Shown here: positions 6,123 through 13,943 of the stretch, one piece after another
How the letters are laid out: each line of letters opens with the position of its first letter
Position numbering within the stretch: position 1 is the first letter of the stretch
Source: a bacterium
GTDB taxonomy: Bacteria > Latescibacterota > UBA2968
Length of the DNA stretch: 14,656 nt
Assembly: GCA_027296045.1 (NCBI GenBank)
Contig: JAPUJS010000245.1
Location: 1 to 14,656, forward strand
Reading direction: 5' to 3'
The notes under the pieces: generated by a model
What the model was told of the DNA's origin: nothing
Databases searched by the model: none
What the model saw: only the letters and a program-made list of their open reading frames with translations
Program-made: the position numbers and the translations under genes

Positions 6123-8435
6123 TCAATCTCTCTTCGCAAAAATCAAAAAATCTCCAAATCCAACATTCCCATTCCCATCCAGATCAAACCGGGCATCAAA
6201 CCCGTCGTCCTCCTGCCGGGATCCATATGCCTCTGCAAAAAGCAGAAAATCTGAAAACCCGACCTCACCGTCCTCGTCAAAATCCAACACAGAACCTGTC
6301 CCATCCACAACTGCCAGAGGCCTGTGAAATCGCAGCACAAACAAACCGTGTTCCAAATCGCTCACATAAACCAGTCCCCGATGGGGAAACGCAGACCAGG
6401 CACCGTTAAACGAGGACTCCCGATACCGCTCGCTCAAAATATAGGCCCCCACTTCTCGCGGACGTGCTGGATCCGACACATCCACAGCCCGAAACCCATC
6501 CTGGTAGTTCCCCACATACACCAGATCGCCTTCTACCCGCACATTGTGAATCGACAACTCCCGTGTCCCACTCACCACCCGATTGGAGCTCTTGTAAAAC
6601 CCGATCTGTCTGGGATTTGCCAGATCGCTGAGATCAATTACCCGCATAAACCCGCCCGACTTTTCGTCGGTGATAAACGCCCGATTCCCATCGGCCGACG
6701 GCTCCGCACTGTGCGTCCAGGCGCCGGGATAGGTATATTTGCTGATCAGTGTCGGATTTCTCGGGTTCGACACATCCAGCACCCGGAACCCTGCCTCGGC
6801 ATAGGACACATACGCCCGATGGTTCAAAACCGACACATCGTGCGGAATAATGTGTTTGCTCAGTGTCTGTTCCGATTCAGGAATCGCCCAGTGCCCCACC
6901 TCAAAAGGCTTTTGAGGATCGGCGATATTCACAATCCGGATCCCATCCGTATTGCTGACCAGATAAACCCAATCGCCCGAAATATAGGAATTGTGCACCC
7001 CGCCAACATCCAGATTTGTGGTATACTTGGCCAGTTCCACCGGCCGGGTCGGGTCCGAAATATCCAGGATCTGAATCCCGGGAATACCGGCATCCAAAAA
7101 GGATTGTATCCGAGGCACCTCGTTGGACACCACCGCCAGATGACCCGACACCTTAATATCTTTAATTTCGGTTCGCTTGGTCGCGTTTGTCCAGATCACC
7201 TCACCCGCCTGCCCCGATGCCAGTCCAAAAGGCGCATAAACGCCGTCACCCGTGGCCTGTGTTGTCAGCCGACCGGTCTCCGGATCGAGTTGAAAAATCG
7301 CCCCGGTCGTTCGCCCCAATTTATTTGGATCGGCATGGAAATCGGCAATCAGAATCTGCCCATCAACACCCAGGGCAAGGCGCACGGGAGAATGCAGCGG
7401 AGATCCGGTTCGCAACGTTCGCACCCGCCTGCTATCGGGATTGATCTCCAAAATTCTGGAAGGAATGCCGGATCGATAATCGCCAGCATCAATCGCAATA
7501 ATCAACCCACGCCGGTCCACGATAATATCCCGCAACGAATAAAAAGGCTCTCTGGCCCTCGACACATTTTGAAGAATTGGAATCCAGATCTCGGTTTCCC
7601 GATCAAACCGGAGTAACTTCGACCGCCGCGACGTGCGAACATCGCCTGCATCCGAAACATAGATCCCCCCCAGGGCATCGATGGCAACCCCATAGGGAAA
7701 TGTAATATCCGTAACCAAAAGAGGAATAACAGAACCGGTGCGAGGGTTTAGCTCATAAACTCCCTTCTGTTCCCCGTAGACATTGGCCACAACCAATAAC
7801 CCTGTCGCCGTACGGGCAATACTCAAGGGGTGCTTCAAAGCAGCCCCTTGAAAGACCAATTCAACAGCCCCACTCTCCCGGTCTACCCGATAAATTGCGC
7901 CATCCCGTTCGTCCGACGAAAACACCAGATTGGGAATGGCAATCGGCAACCGCCCCACATCGGCAACCAGCACATCCCCATTTTGTTCCAGCACAACACC
8001 AGAAGGAAAAAGAAAGGAATCGTCTGTATTTACCCGGACCCCCTGTCCGGAAACCAGACGACGAACATCCGATTGGGGCTTTGGGAAAAGCCCCACTCCC
8101 CGAGGAAACTCCGGAGTGGACACATCGATTACCCGGAGCCCGTCATAATAGTTCCCCAGATAAACATAATCTCCAGAGACATATAGATCGGCAAAATCTT
8201 CAACCGAATCCGGTTTGTACCGGCTCACCATCTCCGTGTTGCGGGCATACGGTTCTAAGGTGAGCACACGAGACAGACTCGGCCCCTGGAGGGATTTGGA
8301 ATACTCTCCCTCATCTTCGTGCAACACCACCTTCGCCGCCCGTTCTATGCCCTCTGAAAAGGCAACCGAAGCCGTGAGAAGAAAGCCTGAAAGAACCGCC
8401 CAGAGCATGGATCGAAACGGGGAAAACAATCTCAT
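6123..8435 (-). CDS. Secreted LVIVD-repeat / NHL-like beta-propeller protein with C-terminal dockerin-like calcium loops
   Basis: A 770-residue exported protein. Residues 1-27 form a signal peptide (MRLFSPFRSMLWAVLSGFLL...). One LVIVD blade follows (about 82-117: YVSGDYVYLGNYYDGLRVID). About 135-425 is an NHL/SMP-30-like propeller with repeats such as PYGVAIDALGGIYVSDAG. Six more LVIVD blades run from 427 to 705 (for example GIQILDISDPTRPVELAKY). The C-terminus (718-768) has two EF-hand-type loops, DFDEDGEVGFSDF and DLDGNGNVGFGDF, as in dockerin type I. I start at the ATG at 8435, which makes the signal peptide normal; in-frame ATGs at 8450 and 8480 are alternatives. The frame stays open to 8948, but that extension is only the shadow of the ExbD-like gene. 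Last gene of the long minus-strand operon. Function is unknown; a binding role at the cell surface is inferred. Confidence 0.88.
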   Translation of the reverse strand: MRLFSPFRSMLWAVLSGFLLTASVAFSEGIERAAKVVLHEDEGEYSKSLQGPSLSRVLTLEPYARNTEMVSRYKPDSVEDFADLYVSGDYVYLGNYYDGLRVIDVSTPEFPRGVGLFPKPQSDVRRLVSGQGVRVNTDDSFLFPSGVVLEQNGDVLVADVGRLPIAIPNLVFSSDERDGAIYRVDRESGAVELVFQGAALKHPLSIARTATGLLVVANVYGEQKGVYELNPRTGSVIPLLVTDITFPYGVAIDALGGIYVSDAGDVRTSRRSKLLRFDRETEIWIPILQNVSRAREPFYSLRDIIVDRRGLIIAIDAGDYRSGIPSRILEINPDSRRVRTLRTGSPLHSPVRLALGVDGQILIADFHADPNKLGRTTGAIFQLDPETGRLTTQATGDGVYAPFGLASGQAGEVIWTNATKRTEIKDIKVSGHLAVVSNEVPRIQSFLDAGIPGIQILDISDPTRPVELAKYTTNLDVGGVHNSYISGDWVYLVSNTDGIRIVNIADPQKPFEVGHWAIPESEQTLSKHIIPHDVSVLNHRAYVSYAEAGFRVLDVSNPRNPTLISKYTYPGAWTHSAEPSADGNRAFITDEKSGGFMRVIDLSDLANPRQIGFYKSSNRVVSGTRELSIHNVRVEGDLVYVGNYQDGFRAVDVSDPARPREVGAYILSERYRESSFNGAWSAFPHRGLVYVSDLEHGLFVLRFHRPLAVVDGTGSVLDFDEDGEVGFSDFLLFAEAYGSRQEDDGFDARFDLDGNGNVGFGDFLIFAKRD

Positions 8436-8485
8436 AAAATGAAATCCCATATCGTTAGAAAGTCCAAACCCTTTCCGCATTTCCC

Positions 8486-8908
8486 CTACCACATGTGAAC
8501 AAATACGGCAGGCCGGACTTTCTTCCCGGTCGGTGCGGTTGAAAGCAGTGAATCTGCATAAGCGGCATGATTCACCATCTGTTCCCGATTCCCACCCTTC
8601 AAAAACAAGTGCAAATTGCGATCCGGCTGGGTCACCAGATTGGCAACCGTGCGCTGAAACTCCCCGGCTTTTAGCATCTGCGCCACCGATCGCCCATCCT
8701 GGGAAAACCCCAGGCCCTTCGAGGTATAGACCACAATCACATCCCCCGGATTGGGATCGTGATGGTGCACCCGCCACACAGGCTGCGACACATTCAAAAT
8801 CATGATGCCCAGACACAGCATCAGCATCATAATCCCCAGGAAGAGCTCTTTGCTCACATCGTGCTCTTCGGCCTCCACCACAGCCCGCTGTAAAAACCGT
8901 CTTCTCAC
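8486..8908 (-). CDS. ExbD/TolR-like membrane protein (atypical)
   Basis: A 140-residue protein with a short basic N-terminus (MRRRFLQR), one membrane helix (about 22-40) and a periplasmic domain of about 100 residues. This is the ExbD/TolR/MotB topology. It directly follows the ExbB-like gene, whose stop codon overlaps its ribosome binding site: AGGGGG lies 5 bases before the GTG at 8908, which fixes the start. ExbD proteins carry an essential aspartate near the start of the membrane helix. Here the nearest acids are D17 and E21, at or just before the membrane border, so the usual motif is changed. The periplasmic part is only weakly like ExbD. An unrelated small subunit of the same complex is possible, so the family call is mostly from topology and position. 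Confidence 0.6.
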   Translation of the reverse strand: MRRRFLQRAVVEAEEHDVSKELFLGIMMLMLCLGIMILNVSQPVWRVHHHDPNPGDVIVVYTSKGLGFSQDGRSVAQMLKAGEFQRTVANLVTQPDRNLHLFLKGGNREQMVNHAAYADSLLSTAPTGKKVRPAVFVHMW

Positions 8909-8917
8909 AACATCCCC

Positions 8918-9697
8918 CTATAAAATCCCATCGCGCATGGCCAACCACCGCCGCTCCAGGTCTGCCATCCGGTTCATCAACACATCAAACGTCTTGCGCA
9001 ACGGCAAATAGGCCAGAAGCGACACCAGTGTGGTCTGAAAGGCCAGCACCAATCCGCCGGCCATATTCCGAAGCACGCGAAACGTCTCGGTGGCTTCATC
9101 CAACCGCGTCAAATGCTCCGCCATCAACAAAATCCCGCACACTGTGCCCAAATATCCGTAGAATGGAATCCGGCCTAATGCCCGTTGCCCGGTTAACAAG
9201 CGTTCCCCGAACACCCCCATCAATTCTTCCATCGCATCGTCATCCCGGGCCCGCACATCGGCATATGAATCGCGACTTTTCCGCAAGACCTCCAGGCCGC
9301 TTTGCCGGTGGACCGTCAGTGTTCCATCCTTCCCTTTCTCACTTAACAGGGCCTCCTCCTCCGCATCCAGCCGCATCCAGAGGTGGACCAGCACGGTCAG
9401 ATGCGCTGCCGAGGCCGACAGGATCAGTACATAAGAAAAACGCCCCACCCAGAGGACGGTTCCACCTCCCGGTTCTGCAAACAGATAGTAATAAATGCCG
9501 ACAAAAGCCACCCCAAACCCCGCCAACCCGCCGATCACTCCCCCAATCACACCGCCATGTCCTGCGGGCAAGCCATACGCCCGTTCCGCCCGCACAATCG
9601 CCTCCATCCGCTGCATCAGCAACAGGGTTCCCGCCATCGCACACACGGCAACAAACAAGATCGCCGACACCATCTCAACCCAGTTCAATCCGCCCAT
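8918..9697 (-). CDS. MotA/TolQ/ExbB-type proton channel family protein
   Basis: Inner-membrane proton channel subunit that, with an ExbD/TolR/MotB-type partner, converts proton motive force into mechanical work. Of 259 residues, hydrophobic segments lie at about 9-28, 51-73, 82-106, 178-194 and 212-234. The last two with their connection match the family core: FYGYLGTVCGILLMAEHL, then a short loop and NMAGGLVLAFQTTLVSLLAYLPLRK, where T222/T223 stand at the position of channel-lining threonines. The cytoplasmic loop (about 107-177) is charged. It has more N-terminal membrane segments than E. coli ExbB (three helices). GAAGGGG ends 5 bases before the ATG at 9697. It lies 33 bp after the anchored protein gene and 9 bp before the ExbD-like gene. 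Confidence 0.85.
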   Translation of the reverse strand: MGGLNWVEMVSAILFVAVCAMAGTLLLMQRMEAIVRAERAYGLPAGHGGVIGGVIGGLAGFGVAFVGIYYYLFAEPGGGTVLWVGRFSYVLILSASAAHLTVLVHLWMRLDAEEEALLSEKGKDGTLTVHRQSGLEVLRKSRDSYADVRARDDDAMEELMGVFGERLLTGQRALGRIPFYGYLGTVCGILLMAEHLTRLDEATETFRVLRNMAGGLVLAFQTTLVSLLAYLPLRKTFDVLMNRMADLERRWLAMRDGIL

Positions 9698-9730
9698 TCA
9701 TTCCCCTTCAAATTGTAAAAAATATCGTGC

Positions 9731-10969
9731 TCACCCACCTGTCCATGCGTCCCAATTCAAAATCACATAACCCACATACAACCCCAAAATCAAAGTCGGA
9801 ATCAACAATCCCCAACGAGTCGCCCGCCCCAATCCCCCTCTCCCGCCAACCAAACCGGCCTCCACACTTTCCGAACCAGAACCCTTTTGTCCCTTCCCCC
9901 CCCGCCTATCTTCACCCTGTTTCCCGCGCCTGGCACCCGGTGGCGCAGCACCTCGCTCTTCCGGCTGCTGATAGGCCAGTTGACGCGGACCGGCCACCTC
10001 TCCGGTGGCCACATCGGATTCCGGCGTGGCGGCGGCCTCCCCCTTCAAAGCCCGCCTTTCGGGATAAATCAACTGCTGCTGTTTTTCCGGCAAGGCCTTC
10101 GCCCAGGCCTGCGTTTGCTCGGCCAACGGCTTGGACATAGCCTCTTTCAGAGGCCCGGCCTTGCCCAGAGTCAACCCCGGAGAGCTCTCTCGTTGTTCGG
10201 CAACCACCGGAAACGCAAATTCCTCGGTCTGTGCCTCCAGCGTTTTCTTCAGTTCCGCCCGTTTTCCCTGCAACACCACCAGATGTTGTAAAAACCGGTG
10301 ATAATCCATCTTTCGCTTCTGTGTCTTCTGTTGCATCCCCCCCACATGTCCTGCCTGAGAAGCAGCCTTGAGAACGGCCTGCCCCTCAAATGTCGTAGAC
10401 AGCTCCACCACTCCAAACACCTTTGGTCCCCAGATCGGCTCGGCCCCCGGAATATCGGGCGACGGATGGGCATAGGTAATCGCCATCGCCCGTCCCTCTG
10501 TAGCCTCCCACTGGCCGTCTGACACCACAATCGGATGCAGCGCACCCGCTGGATCTCGCAAGTACAACCCACACATAAATCCACTCTCCACAAAATCCGT
10601 ATCCCAACACCGTGCCCGAATGCGATTTTGCGCCTGCAAATAAATCGACGGCACCTCCACTTCCACCGGCGTCAACCGGGTCTCCCCCACCAGAAAATCG
10701 TTCACCCATACTTGTGCTTCATCATCGGCCCAAAAAATCATCACCACAGCCATCCCTTCGGGCACCAACCCATCTTCAGGTGGGTCGGGCAACCGCTTCC
10801 CGTCCAGTGCCTGCCCATCCTTTATCGCCATCACCCGCACCACACTGTCAATCTCTGCCACCACCGTATTGTACGCCTGGCGGAGTTCGAACACACTTTC
10901 TCCGGCGGCCTCTGCAAAACCAGCAGCCAGAAAGAGCACAGCTATCACAATGTACGTCACAGCTCGCAC
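9731..10969 (-). CDS. Exported protein with jelly-roll-like domain, charged linker and C-terminal membrane anchor, function unknown
   Basis: I do not recognise the family. From the chosen start it has 412 residues: a signal peptide (about 1-21, MRAVTYIVIAVLFLAAGFAEA), a helical stretch, a beta-rich globular domain (about 71-191, including IFWADDEAQVWVNDFLVGETR, which looks like a galactose-binding-type jelly roll), a charged helical part (about 213-300), a long Gly/Arg/Pro/Glu-rich disordered linker (about 312-380), and one C-terminal membrane helix (about 384-406). The GTG at 10969 is chosen because GGAG (10979-10976) lies 6 bases before it and the signal peptide then starts cleanly; the GTG at 10981 is the alternative. 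It follows the dehydratase stop by 15 bases and precedes the ExbB-like gene by 33, so it is probably a periplasmic partner of that channel. Confidence 0.8.
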   Translation of the reverse strand: MRAVTYIVIAVLFLAAGFAEAAGESVFELRQAYNTVVAEIDSVVRVMAIKDGQALDGKRLPDPPEDGLVPEGMAVVMIFWADDEAQVWVNDFLVGETRLTPVEVEVPSIYLQAQNRIRARCWDTDFVESGFMCGLYLRDPAGALHPIVVSDGQWEATEGRAMAITYAHPSPDIPGAEPIWGPKVFGVVELSTTFEGQAVLKAASQAGHVGGMQQKTQKRKMDYHRFLQHLVVLQGKRAELKKTLEAQTEEFAFPVVAEQRESSPGLTLGKAGPLKEAMSKPLAEQTQAWAKALPEKQQQLIYPERRALKGEAAATPESDVATGEVAGPRQLAYQQPEERGAAPPGARRGKQGEDRRGGKGQKGSGSESVEAGLVGGRGGLGRATRWGLLIPTLILGLYVGYVILNWDAWTGG

Positions 10970-10984
10970 AGTATGCTCCACACA

Positions 10985-12112
10985 TTAACGGTCTGCAAAA
11001 GACCCGTCATCTTCGTGCCAGAACATCCCCCGTGTCCGGTACGTCTCATCCCGTAAAGCCTCAATCGCCTCGTCCTCCATCTCAATGCCCAGCCCCGGAC
11101 CTGTCGGCAATTCCATAAAGCCATCTTTGAACACCAAAGGGTCTTTGAACAACCCTTCCCCCCGTACCGACCCGCCTTCACAGATCAAGAAATTCGGCAC
11201 CGTCGCCATCACATGAATCGATGCCGCAACCCCAATCGGGCCGGCGGCATTGTGAGGTGCCAGTGCAATATGATGGGTTTCCGCTAAATTCGCAATCTTG
11301 CGCAACTCCGAAATTCCTCCACAATGTCGAATATCCGGCTGCAACACCGCCGCCGCTTCTTTTTCCACAATCTCCCGAAATCCCCACCGGGTCAAATGCC
11401 GCTCTCCGGTCGCAATGGGCACCGTCGTCGTCCGTTTGATATTCAGCAACACCTCATTGTTTTCCGGATGACATGGCTCTTCTGCAAACAGCAACTTGAA
11501 CGGTTCCAGTTCTTTAATCAAAATAACCGCCATCGCCGGACTCAACCGGCGGTGCAAGTCCACCGCAATATCCACTTCATCCCCCACCGCCTCCCGCACC
11601 GCTGCCACTCGCGCCACCATCTGGTCAATCTTCCTGGGCGTATCCACATATCGAACCGGCGTTGAACTGGCCCCCATCTTAACCGCCCGAAACCCTTCTT
11701 CCACCCTCTGCCGGGCACTCTCGGCCACAGCCTCCGGACTTTCTCCCCCACCAATCCCCGTATACACCCGCACCCGATTGCGCACCGACCCACCCAGCAG
11801 CTTCCACACAGGCAGACCGACAGCCTTTCCAAACACATCCCACATCGCCATCTCAATTCCCGAAAGCGCACCAATGAGCACCGGCATGCTCCGGCTATAG
11901 CTGGACCGATACATCGCCTGCCAGTGGTCCTCAATCTGCAACGGATCTCGCCCCACCAGATATTCGGCCATATCCGCCACGGCCTGTGCCACCACCCGCC
12001 AGTGCTCATAATTCATCGGCTCGCCATATCCCACCAGCCCCTCGTCGGTATACATCTTCAAAATCATCGCCCGACCTTGAATCGGGATGGTCTCAAACCC
12101 GGTAATCTTCAT
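10985..12112 (-). CDS. Enolase-superfamily sugar acid dehydratase (mandelate racemase/muconate lactonizing type, DgoD-like)
   Basis: Predicted Mg2+-dependent cytoplasmic enzyme that removes water from an aldonic acid to give a 2-keto-3-deoxy acid. The 375 residues form a capping domain and a barrel. Metal ligands D185 (VDLH), E211 (AEEP) and E237 (TGER) and putative acid/base residues H187 and H287 (APHN), with E312, are all present. From memory, each lies two residues after its counterpart in E. coli D-galactonate dehydratase (D183, H185, E209, E235, H285, E310), a strong hint at that subgroup. LIKELEPFKLLFAEEP and HCGGISELRKIANLAE also fit. Galactonate, a related aldonate, or another acid remains possible. 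The start ATG overlaps the stop of the upstream SDR gene by 4 bp (ATGA). The two SDR genes upstream would make sugar acids. Confidence 0.9.
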   Translation of the reverse strand: MKITGFETIPIQGRAMILKMYTDEGLVGYGEPMNYEHWRVVAQAVADMAEYLVGRDPLQIEDHWQAMYRSSYSRSMPVLIGALSGIEMAMWDVFGKAVGLPVWKLLGGSVRNRVRVYTGIGGGESPEAVAESARQRVEEGFRAVKMGASSTPVRYVDTPRKIDQMVARVAAVREAVGDEVDIAVDLHRRLSPAMAVILIKELEPFKLLFAEEPCHPENNEVLLNIKRTTTVPIATGERHLTRWGFREIVEKEAAAVLQPDIRHCGGISELRKIANLAETHHIALAPHNAAGPIGVAASIHVMATVPNFLICEGGSVRGEGLFKDPLVFKDGFMELPTGPGLGIEMEDEAIEALRDETYRTRGMFWHEDDGSFADR

Positions 12113-12972
12113 ACGGTCTCCTCTTCCTCCGGATAATCCTTCCGTGCCGCCCGAATCTCCTGTGCCACTTTCTCTGCAAACTTCACCTGGCTATTGTCCT
12201 CCGGCACATACCCGATCACTCGGGTGGCGTTCGAAATTCCCCAGAACCGATGCGAATTTCCACTGATCCCATAAAAAATCTGAAACGGAACGCCATACTC
12301 ATTTTTTATATCTTCCGTTTCAATACTTTTCACCACCAGTTGCACCTGATCTCGAACGCTCAAATAGGCCCCCAGTTCCCGATGCATCCGCGTTAAATTC
12401 TCCACCCGACCCATCCCCATTTCCCTGGGCGCACCAATGCGAATCTGCACATTTTCGAGCCGCTTGCCGTTATGCATCGATCCGGTTGCAAATACAAAGC
12501 CCAACGCCTCGTAAGAAATCTTGCCCCAACCGTAAAAATTATCGGACAACGGGATCATATCCGGTGTCACAAATTCCAGCTTTTTTTCCCAGATCAGGGG
12601 TTCGTAAAAATCCGCCGCGTGGTTGGAACTCATCACCACCACCCGCTGCACATCTTCCTCCATACAGGTCTGGTAGACATTATAACACATCATCACATTG
12701 TCATATTCCTTCCAGAAATCCGTATGTTTGCTGTCCACCGTCCCCTTAAACCCACTGTGCACCACCGCATCGGCCCCCCGAAAATATTCCCGATACGCAT
12801 CCCGATCCCGATTCAACAAATCCACCACCTGCACATCTTCCACCTCGTTCCCATCTCGATCGGTCGTTTTGATATCCAACAATGTCAAATCATACCGTTC
12901 CTTCAAAGCAGGCAACATTCGCCCACTCACATATCCTGTTGCACCCGTCAATACAAGCTTCCGTTTTGCCAT
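12109..12972 (-). CDS. NAD-dependent epimerase/dehydratase family SDR, uronate dehydrogenase-like (copy 2)
   Basis: Predicted NAD(P)-dependent oxidoreductase of the extended SDR type. Of 287 residues, the Rossmann motif is TGATGYVSG (9-17), with the third glycine of GxxGxxG replaced by serine and a glycine next. MSSNHAADFY (114-123) resembles the 'SSNH...Y' signature of uronate dehydrogenase, and Y147/K151 in YGWGK is the catalytic YxxxK pair. The C-terminal VIGYVPEDNSQVKFAEK also matches the tail of that family. Uronate dehydrogenase oxidises galacturonate or glucuronate to the aldarolactone; the true substrate here is unknown. It is a clear paralogue of the gene 3 bp upstream. GGAGG lies 8 bases before the ATG, within the end of the upstream gene. 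Its stop overlaps the dehydratase start. Confidence 0.88.
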   Translation of the reverse strand: MAKRKLVLTGATGYVSGRMLPALKERYDLTLLDIKTTDRDGNEVEDVQVVDLLNRDRDAYREYFRGADAVVHSGFKGTVDSKHTDFWKEYDNVMMCYNVYQTCMEEDVQRVVVMSSNHAADFYEPLIWEKKLEFVTPDMIPLSDNFYGWGKISYEALGFVFATGSMHNGKRLENVQIRIGAPREMGMGRVENLTRMHRELGAYLSVRDQVQLVVKSIETEDIKNEYGVPFQIFYGISGNSHRFWGISNATRVIGYVPEDNSQVKFAEKVAQEIRAARKDYPEEEETV

Positions 12973-12975
12973 ATC

Positions 12976-13830
12976 CTATTCCTCCGGATAATTCTTCTGC
13001 GCCTCCAGAAGGACCTCCGACAACTGATCTGCAAACTTGACCTGGCTGTTGTCTTCCGGCTCGTACCCGATGATTCGTCGGGCATTTGCCAGACTCCAGA
13101 AATTGTGTGAATTCCCGCTGATTCCATAAAATATCTGAAACGGAATCCCGTTCTCATCTTCGATATTTTCCGTTTCAATACTTTTTACAATCAACTGCAC
13201 CTGATCCCGCACACTTAAATAGGCACCCAGCCCCCGGTGCATCTTCTTTAGATCTCCGGCGGTCGAACCGTCGATATCCGATTCTCTGGGTCCACCGATA
13301 CGAATCTGCACATTTTCCAGCTTCTTGCCGTCGTTGGGGCCGCCGGTTGCAAAGGTGAATCCCAAAAGCTCATAAGCAGCTTTTGCCCAGCCGTAAAAAT
13401 TATCGGACAACGGATACATATCTGGCGTCACATATTCCAGCTTGTCATCCCAGATCAAACGCTCGTAATAATCCGCCGCATGGTTGGAGCTAATAATCAC
13501 CGCCCGGCGCACCCCTTCCTCCACGCATACCTGATACACGTTGTGGGCCATATCCACATTGGCCGATTCGGCCCAATAACGGTCCTTCGGATTACTTGCC
13601 CGGGTAAACCCACAGTGAATCACCGCATCTTGACCCCGAAAATGCGCTCGATAGGCATCCCGATTTCGATCTGTCAAATCCGCAATCACAGTGCCTGCAA
13701 CTTCCTCGCCCTGGCGGTTGGTCGTTTTGACGTCCAGAATGGTCAGATCGTATCGTTCCTGTAGTGCAGGCAGCATCCGCCCGGCTACATATCCCGTTCC
13801 GCCAGCAATTAAAACCTTTCTTTTTGCCAT
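12976..13830 (-). CDS. NAD-dependent epimerase/dehydratase family SDR, uronate dehydrogenase-like (copy 1)
   Basis: Paralogue of the next gene, 284 residues. It has the nucleotide-binding AGGTGYVAG (9-17), ISSNHAADYY (113-122), catalytic Y146/K150 in YGWAK, and the tail IIGYEPEDNSQVKFADQ. Both copies end in YPEE (copy 2 with a few extra residues). The two share nearly all of the core signature, including VTPDM, PLSDNFYGW, LENVQIRIG and QIFYGISGNSH, and differ most around residues 75-95 and 180-195, which may set substrate preference. AAGGAG lies 6 bases before the ATG at 13830, the strongest ribosome binding site in this run, so this is probably the first gene of the seven-gene unit. The uronate dehydrogenase link is inferred from motifs; a sugar epimerase or another dehydrogenase is possible. 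Confidence 0.88.
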   Translation of the reverse strand: MAKRKVLIAGGTGYVAGRMLPALQERYDLTILDVKTTNRQGEEVAGTVIADLTDRNRDAYRAHFRGQDAVIHCGFTRASNPKDRYWAESANVDMAHNVYQVCVEEGVRRAVIISSNHAADYYERLIWDDKLEYVTPDMYPLSDNFYGWAKAAYELLGFTFATGGPNDGKKLENVQIRIGGPRESDIDGSTAGDLKKMHRGLGAYLSVRDQVQLIVKSIETENIEDENGIPFQIFYGISGNSHNFWSLANARRIIGYEPEDNSQVKFADQLSEVLLEAQKNYPEE

Positions 13831-13943
13831 CGTTTCTCCTTATCCCCTAAGAACGGATCCAGCGCGAACCAGATCCTCGTCCACAACAGCATCCATCAAC
13901 GAATGGAACAAATACGCACCACAATCAGCTTCTCCATCAAGGA

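Noticed and set aside
6324..7616. 430-codon plus-strand open frame opposite the propeller gene
   Set aside because: It has low-complexity His/Pro/Arg/Asn/Ile-rich composition with no domain, and lies antisense to clear LVIVD and NHL repeats.
8436..8948. N-terminal extension of the propeller frame up to 8948 (941 residues)
   Set aside because: It overlaps the whole ExbD-like gene in another frame, is Cys/Gly/Arg-rich and unlike protein, and a normal signal peptide begins at 8435.
9028..10140. 370-codon plus-strand open frame opposite the ExbB-like and 412-residue genes
   Set aside because: Pro/Ser/Arg/His-rich composition typical of an antisense frame; it spans two well-supported minus-strand genes.
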